Below are positions 12,141-21,497 of a DNA stretch of 64,000 nt, in pieces. The notes below the pieces were generated by a model that was given only the letters and a program-made list of their open reading frames with translations, was not told the DNA's origin and ran no database searches. The position numbers were made by a program, and so were the translations under genes. Position 1 is the stretch's first letter. Each line of letters begins with the position of its first letter. Source of the DNA: Hyaloscypha bicolor E (taxonomy: Eukaryota > Ascomycota > Leotiomycetes > Helotiales > Hyaloscyphaceae); contig NW_020194558.1 in the NCBI RefSeq assembly GCF_002865645.1, forward strand, positions 2,384,014 to 2,448,013, read 5' to 3'.

Positions 12141-13649
12141 CTTGGCCGATTTGTCGATATTGGTCAGAAAAAATGAGGTGAGGTTGGAGGGAGTCCGAGA
12201 TATGTTTCGGAGGATCACAGCCTGATTACGCGTCGACTGATAGGCTGCTACGTTTGCACATCTCGGTTCCCTACTGTCTGGCTTTCTAGCGGAATAACAC
12301 CCTTGATGAGAAGGAGTTCAGCTAGAATTGTTGAACTCGATCAATTGCGCAGCTTGTTGGTGTTGAGGTGGTTGAGAGGAGAGTAGTGAAGTTCGAGACA
12401 AGCTGTCCCAATGTTGTCATGTAGCCTGTCATTCGCTGGCGTTGCAGATCAGCCGCAGCTACCAACCAACTTCTCCTCCTCCTCCTCTGGAGAGCACTTT
12501 CTCATCGCGAAACATTTCTGAAGCAGCATCCTATCTCTGCGAACCTAATCTTTCAAGTGGCCAGAAGTCTCTGGTCGACTAAACCAACTTCAAAGGTTCT
12601 GATGTGCTGCGATCTTGGTTCCTTCAACTGAGCCTTTGTCTTGTGTGGCACGGACCTTGGTCTCACTCTTCTAAACTGTCCTCTCTTGTATCGACGGTGA
12701 TTCTTTGATAATTATTGCAGCATTTTGGAAATCTATTTTCTACGTGAGGCAGTTCTATCACGGGGAGGCAGATCGAGGTGCAAGTGCCACTTGAGGGAGC
12801 TGTACCTTCACGCAGAGTCAGATCTAGCTTGAAGGATTGAAGTCGGCAGCTTGCCTTGGTCATCTCACTGCATACCGCACTCAATGTTCCAGTACTTCTG
12901 ATACATTGGGGCTGGAGTTTATGTTTTCGAGTTAGATGGGAGGTTGTTTTGTCTTCTTGTTCTGAATCTGCAGGCGGATGAGCTTGCTGCATGCTACATC
13001 TGTCGATCTAAGTCTTCTGGTACCTTGAGATTTTATTGATGATAAATCGTCCTTGGGCTTGAGAAGAGAACACCGCCGGGAATCTAACAACGCCAGGAAA
13101 CGTATCTCTTGCCCTCCTCAGCAAGGCTCACTGACCACGTTCTGTTCCAATGACAGGGCAGCTCATTGCATTCCCATGTCTCAGTATCTCGCACGATAAG
13201 CCCTTCCTCCTATTGGTCAGTGCCTCCGCGAGACAATTTCTGTTTATATAATGCTGCGCACTATTCTTTGTCCCTATGGTGGGGCCCGAGAACAATGTCC
13301 CCACTCTGTTCAATGTTCCTTGAGATACTCGCTTCTTTGTCCCCTTGAGAACAACGCAATTGTCTCTGGAGATACCAGTGGTCGAACACTGGGAAGGATA
13401 TCGTTCATATAAGAAAATGCCTTCAATATGTTCTCAATTCTCTCCAACACACAGCATTGCTACGACTTCATCAACCGCATAACCAAATCATTATCACTGG
13501 CTAATTGTCTGATACAACCGCCCAAAAATCGTTCACCAGGTGTGTTAAACCTCTTGCAATGCCTCTAACTATCGAAGAGATAGATGTGATATTGACCCCC
13601 CCCAAGCTCCGACTCAAGGACACCCCACAAACAGAACTCCTCCGGAGAG
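12141..13649. other. 1.5-kb intergenic region
   Basis: It separates the divergently transcribed Erd2-like and cyclase-domain genes and probably holds both promoters. Nothing specific was recognised apart from a short CTC-rich tract near 12475. Confidence 0.5.
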
Positions 13650-14483
13650 ATGCAATTTGGTCAATCAACAACCGTCCACAGACGGCACTCCACTCCTAGC
13701 TATCCAGCCGCACCAATGCCTGCAGCTGTACCAATGTCTGCAGCTAAACCACTGCCCGCAGTTGAACCTATTCATTCCATGGCTGTAGTCTTCACAGACA
13801 TCGTAGATTCAACGAATCTATGGGAAGAAGAACATGAACAAATGTGGGAAGCACTGAAAAAGCACGATGAATTGATGCGAGCAGAGATCACGAAATTTGA
13901 CGGCTACGAAGTAAAAACTGGTGGGGACTCCTTCTATGTAGTCTTCGATGACGCTCTTCAAGCCTTGAAATTCTGTCTCGCCGCACAGAAAAGTCTGCAC
14001 AACGATAATAGCTGGCCCAAAAAAATCGACAAAATCAAGGACTACCATAGGCCAAACAAAGTTTCAGAAGAGACGCACACCTCCTTTCCGTACAAAGGCC
14101 TCAACATCCGAATGGGTATACACTACGGTAAGCCAGACGAACAGCGCAAGGATCCCAAAACCGATCGATGGGATTACTACGGCCGTGTGATCAATACGTC
14201 TGCTCGCGTCCAGGGACAGGCAAAATGTGGCGAGATCGCCGTCTCCGACAACTTCATCCAAGCGATATGGCGAAAACAGGCAAACGCGCCGGAAGACGCG
14301 AAGACACCGCTGACTGATCCCACAAGAAGGAGAATCTTGGGGAAGGAGTTAGCCCTACCATGGACCTTTGAATTGAGATCCATGGACTGCGACCTGAAGG
14401 GCGTCAAGGCTAATGTGAATATCACACGCATCTGCTGGAAGGAGTGGTTATGCGTGCCAGGTGAAGGATGGAAGATCCTTTAG
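13650..14483 (+). CDS. Stand-alone class III nucleotidyl (adenylate) cyclase domain protein
   Basis: It is predicted to make cAMP from ATP. The single exon encodes 277 aa: a Pro/Ala-rich head (residues 1-43) and a cyclase homology domain (about 44-205) close in sequence style to the fungal Cyr1 catalytic domain. Visible catalytic residues are the metal-binding Asp50 (VVFTDIVDST) and Asp93 (GGDSF), the purine-selecting Lys89 (GYEVKTGGD) and Asp175 (WDYYGRV), and the transition-state Asn182 and Arg186 (INTSARVQG). None is missing. The Ras-association, leucine-rich-repeat and PP2C-like domains of the ~2000-aa fungal adenylate cyclase are absent. The ATG at 13650 is the first in frame; an overlapping frame upstream lacks an ATG. 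It may be a duplicated catalytic domain, and activity is inferred only from the residues. Confidence 0.85.
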   Translation: MQFGQSTTVHRRHSTPSYPAAPMPAAVPMSAAKPLPAVEPIHSMAVVFTDIVDSTNLWEEEHEQMWEALKKHDELMRAEITKFDGYEVKTGGDSFYVVFDDALQALKFCLAAQKSLHNDNSWPKKIDKIKDYHRPNKVSEETHTSFPYKGLNIRMGIHYGKPDEQRKDPKTDRWDYYGRVINTSARVQGQAKCGEIAVSDNFIQAIWRKQANAPEDAKTPLTDPTRRRILGKELALPWTFELRSMDCDLKGVKANVNITRICWKEWLCVPGEGWKIL

Positions 14484-16044
14484 AGTGTGCCTAGTATTTC
14501 TACTAACGTGGCATCATGTTGGACAAGTTAGTTGACACGTAATGAAATTATGAATATCTCCAAAATTTAATACAAACAACTGCTCCAAAGCAATTTTCAT
14601 CTTTTTGTGATGTTCTTGCATCTGTGCGGTGTCTTTCAGGAACCGAGTCCTGCTTTTGTAAAGAATACTAGGTCAAGCTGATCACAAGATTGTAAGATTC
14701 AATTAAATTGACGTTTTCAACTTATAGCTATTGCCGATGTATAGCAAAACCCCTCGGTTTGGATTTACTCTTGATGCCAGTCATCCAATGAAGGCTGACA
14801 TTAATCTCATCTCAGCCAAGAAAGGGAGTGCAAGCGTATTCACACTATTGGAGTTACGAAGTGAGATGAAAGCAGCTCTTCATCTGACACGCAAGGCCGG
14901 AGATATCTCGAGGTCTCAATATATCAAAAAACTTGGAATATTGATGTATAACAAATCTTAAGGGTTTAAGAGATGGAGTGAATATTGTATATATGTTGTG
15001 CGAAAATGACTTGGGAAGGCGAGACAACATGTAAACATATGTAAACACAGCTGCGAAATGCAACAAAACCAGGCATAGGCGGGTACAATTCACTTGAGGA
15101 ACCTTGCCAGATGAAAATTTGATGCCTCTTATCCGAGAAATAAACTCCAACATTAAGCTGACATCTCCATCTTAGTGCCGACGCGGACCTTGAAGATTAA
15201 CTGCGGATGGTCTGAAACCCCACTGCCCTGACAAGCGAGGTGCTTGGATGTCCCATTATTCCTCTCCTCAGCTCCGTAGGCATTGATGCCTATCATTCCT
15301 ATCATTCAGATTTGCTTTGCAGCCTTTATTCAATAAAATAAAATAAAATAAAAAGAGTGAGAAATTCCTCACAATCAAGGGATCAGCCGCCTCGCTCTGC
15401 TTGGATGCTCAACAGCAAGTGACACAACTTTCCTTAGTCGTCGATTGTGGGAACTCGAGACACTGATCACGATCTTATCTGTATAAGGTCAACCAAGCCG
15501 CCGACATCATACAAAACAAAACACCTCGTACCCGAATCACCCCACTTCCCGGACCCAGATCACCCCTTCCATGTCTCGCCCATGGCTCTCAAACTAAACC
15601 TACACACATGCCAAGACGACTCGACACTCCCCATTTTCCCGCCTCGCATATTGCACCCGTCCGCTGACTTCGTATTCGCTCCTTGCGTGAGCAGGCTCAA
15701 TGCCTCATCACATTTTCCGCCAGCTAGCGCTTATGCTGGCGTCTGGCGTAGTCTTCAAACTTCGATGGCGTCAAACTTGCAAGGATCCTGGAATGGGAGA
15801 GAGAGCGAGTGGTAGAAGATGATTAGCTTACTGTTCCAGGCGGGCATGAACTAGGACGTAAAAGAGGAGAGCTCGTTCGTTCCCCTTTTGTTAAGCGAGA
15901 TAGGTGGATGTCCACAGTTCAATTAACCTTATGCATCGACTTCGGTCACGTAATGATATGAAGCGGATGAATTTTGAAGTCAAACAAATTGTTCGGTAAG
16001 AGGATAAGTGCATGCTTTGCTGACGCACATTAAAACAAAGAGGT
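14484..16044. other. 1.6-kb intergenic region between two convergent genes
   Basis: A 74-codon frame from an ATG at 14737 has no recognised motif. A short AAAAT microsatellite lies at 15334-15354. A 122-codon plus frame at 15447-15815 is Pro/His-rich and unconvincing. Confidence 0.4.
15334..15354. repeat. AAAAT microsatellite
   Basis: About four tandem copies of AAAAT. A simple repeat with no visible function. Confidence 0.8.
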
Positions 16045-17067
16045 TTATTCCATGACCAGGACGCTCCTGCATCTCACCTCCCCGCTCATCATGTGATCGA
16101 ACGCCTTCTGCACATCCTTAAGAGGAAACTTCTCAACCATGCAATGGATATCATGCAGTTGGGTAAAGGCAATTGCCTCCTCGCTATCCAGTGCATGGCC
16201 GCTGGGAAATCCGTGTACAGCAGCGGCCTTGACCACAAGATCCACGGAGTTGATCTCAACTGGACCGCACGGAGCCAAGATCAAGAGCTTTCCGCCTGGC
16301 TCAAGACCTCCTATCAAAGGACTGATAGCTTTAGGATTTGGCGCAGTGCAAATAATGAGACAGGCACCGCCCAGCTCCATCAGCTTCTTGGCCGGGTCCT
16401 CTTTTGAGGTGTCAATGTACTCGTGAGCACCAAGCTTCTTGGCAAAGTCTCGTTTCTTATTTCCGGAGCTGAGAGCGACGACTTTGTAGCCCATCTTGTT
16501 TGCGTATTGTACTGCTAAATGGCCGAGTCCACCGAGGCCTTGAACGGCAACGATGTCACCAGGAGTGATTTTGAGTTTTCTGATTGAGTTGAAGACGGTA
16601 ATTCCGGCGCAGAGAATGGGTGCATATTCCACAGGGTCAACATCGGTGGGAACCTTGACTACAGCTTCGGTTCTAAGAAGGACGTATTCCGCGTAACCGC
16701 CGTCCTTGGTGACACCGTTTACTGCTCCATTTTGGCACATCTGGAATTGGCCTCGCTGGCACTGTTTGCAGACTGAATCGTGACCTCCGTGCCAAGGCCC
16801 ACCGACTCTGTCTCCAACCTTCCACCTCTTCTCGCCGTCGCCAACTGCTGCGACGTTTCCAATTACTTCATGGCCGGGGATGATGGGGAAGCCGTTACCG
16901 AATTGTCCGGCTTGAACCGTCGCATCAGAATGACAGACTCCGCAGGCGATGACCTTGACTAGGACTTCACTAGCAGAGGGGTGCTTGAGCTCGACATTCT
17001 TTATGGTGATTGGGGCATCGGCCTTCTCAAAGATGGCTGCTTTGTAGGTCTTGGGAAGAGATGTCAT
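16045..17067 (-). CDS. Zinc-dependent alcohol dehydrogenase (medium-chain)
   Basis: It oxidises or reduces alcohols and aldehydes with NAD(H) or NADP(H) in the cytosol. The single exon gives 340 aa from the ATG at 17067 (MTSLPKTYKAAIF), which has A at -3. The frame stays open upstream, and an ATG at 17130 (MNTISALPTILKN) would add 21 residues that could be a targeting sequence. The catalytic zinc ligands Cys45 (CGVCHSD), His66/Glu67 (PGHEVIG) and Cys153 are present, as is the Rossmann motif VQGLGGLGHLAVQYANKMGY. The structural-zinc loop reads GGHDSVCKQCQRGQFQMC: three of the four usual cysteines are there, and the first position is Asp97. The substrate cannot be assigned. Confidence 0.9.
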   Translation of the reverse strand: MTSLPKTYKAAIFEKADAPITIKNVELKHPSASEVLVKVIACGVCHSDATVQAGQFGNGFPIIPGHEVIGNVAAVGDGEKRWKVGDRVGGPWHGGHDSVCKQCQRGQFQMCQNGAVNGVTKDGGYAEYVLLRTEAVVKVPTDVDPVEYAPILCAGITVFNSIRKLKITPGDIVAVQGLGGLGHLAVQYANKMGYKVVALSSGNKKRDFAKKLGAHEYIDTSKEDPAKKLMELGGACLIICTAPNPKAISPLIGGLEPGGKLLILAPCGPVEINSVDLVVKAAAVHGFPSGHALDSEEAIAFTQLHDIHCMVEKFPLKDVQKAFDHMMSGEVRCRSVLVME

Positions 17068-18210
17068 ATTAGAAATAGCTGTTTGGGTGGTATTCTTGAG
17101 GATTGTTGGGAGGGCTGAGATGGTATTCATGAGGCAGAAGAAGGAATTGACCAAAGTTGTGTGCTGGTATAAGAGTGATGGATTGTGAAGGAACTCCGCG
17201 TCAATATCAATGTCGACGAGATACTTTGAGGGCAAAGGAAGGAGCTGCCTGCTATTTGGAGTTTTCTAAACTCCTGAAATGGTGCTCGAGACAATCACTA
17301 CGCCGACGTCAACACTTTTAGCAGTTTGCAGAAAGCAAAGATGCGGAACTTCATCTCATTCGTCCTATGTGGGAAGATTCAGTGTTAGCCCCACTGTGAC
17401 GACGTCGGGGTCTATCGCCGAAGCTTCAACAACCTAAAATTCTTAGCAGGTTTAGAGAGGGGTCTTCACTAGAAGATGCGAGCGCCAAAGCCAATCTGTT
17501 CACTCCTGGTCAGGAATGGAATGTCACGCTTGATGCCGTGATATCGGTGTAAGTTTGTCACTTCCCACTTGAAGAAAAGGTAGTATGATTAAGAGGTTTC
17601 AAGAACGAGGAATGCTGAAATCACGGACGGGCAAATCACGCAACTTTTAGCTTGGCTGTCTGCGGAAGCGGTGAGCAAAATGTCCCACAACTTCCCCGCT
17701 TTCGGTTCTCGCATAGAATACCACAAATTGCTCCGTATTCCAAGGTGAATCCAAGGAGTCTGCGCGCAGTACAAGACGAGAAGACTGTGCCGCAGGGCCA
17801 CTCGCTCTGCGCCACCTCGTGCAACGACACATAATTGACCTCAATAGACGCATTTGACCCAACGACAAGGGTTGGATTTTTCTGGAATGTCCAATGGAAC
17901 GGTATAAATATATCATGATTTTGGAGGCGCCGACCAATTATCCGTTGCGGTACCACCAGCTTTGCACCTTGCTAAAATAAAGGAACATCAAAGTCCCATA
18001 AATCTAACTCTTCCTATTCAGAACAATAGTTATAGAAGGAATAAACTGGGAATACTTTTTGCGCAAAAGGGTCACCTACAATCTTATTAAAGCAATTAAG
18101 GGAATCATTATTTTGTGGCAATTTATTAGAGTTTGAAGTTCACTAGTGGTTTGTTGCGGTTAATGCTGGTTATATTATTTTAATGTAAGATATGGCAGGA
18201 AGTGAGGGTA
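17068..18210. other. Intergenic region upstream of the alcohol dehydrogenase
   Basis: It contains the ADH promoter side and then increasingly AT-rich sequence leading into the repeat cluster. No gene was recognised. Confidence 0.45.
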
Positions 18211-19058
18211 CAGTCGGTCCGATCCAAAAGCAACAAAAGTTACAAAACAGTCGCTCTTTTGCGCCCACAATAACTTTTATCCACAACCCCGATTAATCAA
18301 TATTAAGTAATGCATTTATAGAGAAGAACCAGGTGTGACGGCTGGTGTCGGTGATTTCAGCCAAAGGGGTTGGTTTCAGCTAAGGTTCCAAGCTATGGTT
18401 CAAACCAAGCTCGCTTCCAAAGCTCGGCGTTTCAGTGGTCTTGGCCATACCTACTTATCCACTGCCACCCCTCACTCCTGTCCTCCTTAGCTTTAAATTC
18501 TCAAGACATAGGAAATCATTAATCTTTGAGCCTCGTTCCATTGCTCTGTTCCTGCCGTCACACCAGGCGAACAAAATCTATTGATCAGATTTTTTAATGC
18601 GATTTGTGGTTAATCAGTAATCGAGTTTTAAATTGGACGGATGTTTTTTTTACTATACAAAACGCGAAAAAAATAAATATGCAAGTGTGGCGGCGGGATC
18701 AATACAATAGTCGAAGGCTCAAAGTTCAAAGAATCTCATATATTGAAAATACTAAGCTAGAGAGTAAAAGAGAGGGGAATGCCTCGACCTTTAATAGTGC
18801 TTTGCCCAACCTTTAGTTTAGTTCCCAGTTTTAGGCTTGTTTCCTATTCCCGGCAGATCATGTGGTTATGTCAGCCGTCATAGCAAACTCGGATAAAAAT
18901 GATCACGTGCTTTATAACTCCCGCGGTATTAAAGGTATTAAAAATCGGAGAACAAAGAGTTAATTACTATAAGATATATGATAACTCCGATTTATACAAT
19001 TTATCAATTAGTATTTTGGTAAACTTTTTCATTTTGTCGTGTTGGATCGGACCGACTG
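18211..19058. mobile_element. Non-autonomous TIR element with TA target duplication (Tc1/mariner-pogo type)
   Basis: Perfect outer inverted repeats begin CAGTCGGTCCGATCCAA at both ends and extend imperfectly to about 40 bp. TA dinucleotides flank the element at 18209-18210 and 19059-19060. CAGT ends with a TA duplication fit the pogo/Fot1 branch of Tc1/mariner. The 848-bp interior has no transposase. Inside lies a second inverted repeat built on GGTGTGACGGC (near 18331) and GCCGTCACACC (near 18555), possibly a smaller nested element. Confidence 0.75.
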
Positions 19059-19459
19059 TACCTCGGACAGCCGGAGCTAAATACATTGAGTGTGGTCACG
19101 TGAAATAAGCACACGTGACCGGGCTGCAGTTGTCATGCAACATGGTTGCACGAAGTGACAGCGCACGTCGTCGTTTAGCGAGAAATCCTTAAATTAGTAT
19201 CAAATTTAAAGTGGTCCTATTAGTAAACCTCTAGCTTTTTTTCCTGAAAGGTAAAGTTAGGCCAAGGTTTAATTGTTATTCTATGATTCTAGTACAAATC
19301 TATCTTATCTTTTCTAAATTATTACTAGGCCTCGAAAAAAAAGATCCTCGCTTAATCTTAAATTCACATATAGATGGGTCCGTGTTTATAATTTTATTAA
19401 GGTAGTGACTTCTTCATGATTTGTGGTCTGTGCGCCATCAATTCGTTCAACCACGTACT

Positions 19460-19611
19460 ACAACGTCTCTAGGGAAAATAATGTAGCGAGAGAGCCACAG
19501 ACAAGGGGTAAAAGCCAATTAAAAGTTCGTATTGTTTGCTCCCTGGTCCGTACCAGCGCGGAACACCCCTGTCTCGCTACATTATTTTCCCTACTGTACT
19601 AGAGACGTTGT
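19460..19611. repeat. Fold-back (long inverted) repeat
   Basis: The left arm at 19460-19493 (starting ACAACGTCTCTAGGGAAAAT) and the right arm at 19572-19611 are near-perfect reverse complements. The right arm carries an extra 7 bases. The loop is about 78 nt. It could fold into a strong hairpin or be the remnant of a small TIR element. Confidence 0.65.
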
Positions 19612-19612
19612 C

Positions 19613-19790
19613 TCCCCCCTTGAAGACTTACAGTGGGTCCTTTAGTAACGCCACCCTGAAGCCTCGTTTATACCCCCCAACTAGGAAATATCAGGTGCTT
19701 TCCAGAATCGATGTTGGCTGTACACCCTTGAGATGGCCAGTGCTTGGGTGGCGTTATCCTTCAGCCCACCGTAAGTATTCAAGGGGGGGA
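19613..19790. mobile_element. Short MITE-like element with ~43-bp inverted repeats
   Basis: The left end begins CCCCCCTTGAAGACTTACAG; the right end on the minus strand begins CCCCCCCTTGAATACTTACG. The similarity continues to a shared AACGCCACCC. It is only about 178 bp and non-coding. It directly abuts the fold-back repeat at 19460-19611. Confidence 0.5.
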
Positions 19791-21497
19791 TAGTATATGC
19801 AGTTAAATACTAGTTAACATTTAAAGCACCATGTACAAGTACGTAGTAAGCAAGGGATCTGCGCCAAATGTGTCTATTGGATAGATGGTGCGACTCAAAG
19901 CTGCACATTGGTCGATCCCGTTTTCATATGCCAAGCGAGCTTACTCTCGCTTGAGCCCTCACCACACCTCAAAGTTGAGGTGCCGAAGAAGCACTTGAAC
20001 TGTGAGGTTGTGACAGGCTTTGTGCGACTGCCTCCCCGCTGCAATGAGCACAGGTCCTCCGTGGGAAAAGATAGCAGAGTTTGTGTTCCGACGAGACAAA
20101 AAGGCTTGGGCTACGTGACGGTTGAGGACGAAGATACACTCAAAAGTTGCGCGAGCAGCCTCGCCCCGTCCCGGTTCGTTCTTCCCAACCGGAAGGCGGA
20201 AGGAGCCAAGGTTTCACGAAGTCAATTTGATGGATCGATCGTGGCGCTGCGAAGGGAATGTGTATGCAGGCCGCTTGACCTACTTGGTGACTTGAGTAAA
20301 TAAACCCATGCCCTGTCTGGATCCACAGACGCCGCAAGATGGGGTACTAACGAATAAGACAGCTAGAATTTAAAGTTTTGTGGAGGCGAACGTGCTAGAA
20401 ACACACTTCAGGGTAGGGTCTTTTTTATCCTACACACGAGCACAGAGAATGTCTTTGCCAGAACTTAATACAGAGGCACAGGGTCTTGCTCCACCCATCT
20501 GAGTCAGCAGTCTCTTCTTGTTTTGACTAGCAACTAAACGAGAGCCGAAGTACCATTCTCCTCCATGGTGTGCCCGTGGGGGAAGTATCTCCTATGCGGC
20601 CACTTTGTCACCTATCATGGTGTGTCCGTGGGGGAAGTGTCTCCTATGCGGTTACTTTGTCACCTATCAAAGAGATTCAGTCGTAATCCCCTGCTACTGA
20701 TGTTGCAAACGGCAGTGCCTTGTGTATCAAGTGTCAAGAAATTCGGGCACACTCTCCGAGTTCAGGGGCGCCACGGTCCTGGCTTCCTTGCAGGGGTACA
20801 AGCCCAATTGGCCAGCCCGTGCTATTGGCCTATTGCTCCCGAGAACGCCAATCGAGGAGTGGGAAATGTATGCTGAGCCGTACAAACCTTCCCAATCACT
20901 AAATGCAGCCATTTATCCGAATTAACGCGGCAGTTTTTCTGCTGCATTATATTAGCTATCGAACCCCTGCTAGATTCAGAGGTCATCGATGATTTGCCTC
21001 GAGTTTGCATATTTGTCTTTGTTGTCTCGGATCGAGGTGGCCTGCGAGCCAACGATCTGGCCCTCCTTGTCGGCCGATGATTGTGGACCGGGATCATTGT
21101 TAAATATTTGGGTTTCCTCGCTGCTGATCTTTTGTGCACCGGAAGGAAGACTGCCCCGTACTGTGCTAAGAAATTTATCTGCAAGAAGTGTCTCTTAGTT
21201 GACTTCTCGGAGCTCGGGAGATTGAAAACTTTCGAGTCGTGAAGACATCGCGGCTTGGAGTAGTTTCCCCTTGCCCTGGTTTCACTTCTGTGAACTGACA
21301 ATAAACGCAGGAGTTGATCCCACGAGGCTGGCTCGTCCAAAATTCGGTCCAAGGCGCCACCTTGTTATCTACAGCTTGAAAGGGTAGACGGAACGCAGCA
21401 AAATCTCAAATTCTGGACTTTATAGTTGAGAAGTGAAGGTTCAGATCGGCACCTCCGAAGCTCCCTTCTGTGGCGGAATCTGATGATGTATTAAAAG
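19791..21497. other. 1.7-kb region with no confident gene
   Basis: Apart from a 52-bp tandem duplication it holds only open frames without recognisable motifs (19908-20303 plus, 20822-21352 minus). It may contain remnants of older insertions. Confidence 0.4.
20565..20668. repeat. 52-bp direct tandem duplication
   Basis: Two adjacent 52-bp copies (20565-20616 and 20617-20668) both begin ATGGTGTG and end CCTATC. They differ only by a few C/T and A/G transitions. Confidence 0.85.

Noticed and set aside
13505..13699. Open frame overlapping the start of the cyclase gene
   Set aside because: It begins with TTG, not ATG, and no motif supports it.
20822..21352. 176-codon minus-strand frame
   Set aside because: Low-complexity Arg/Ser composition, no motif and no similarity to neighbours.
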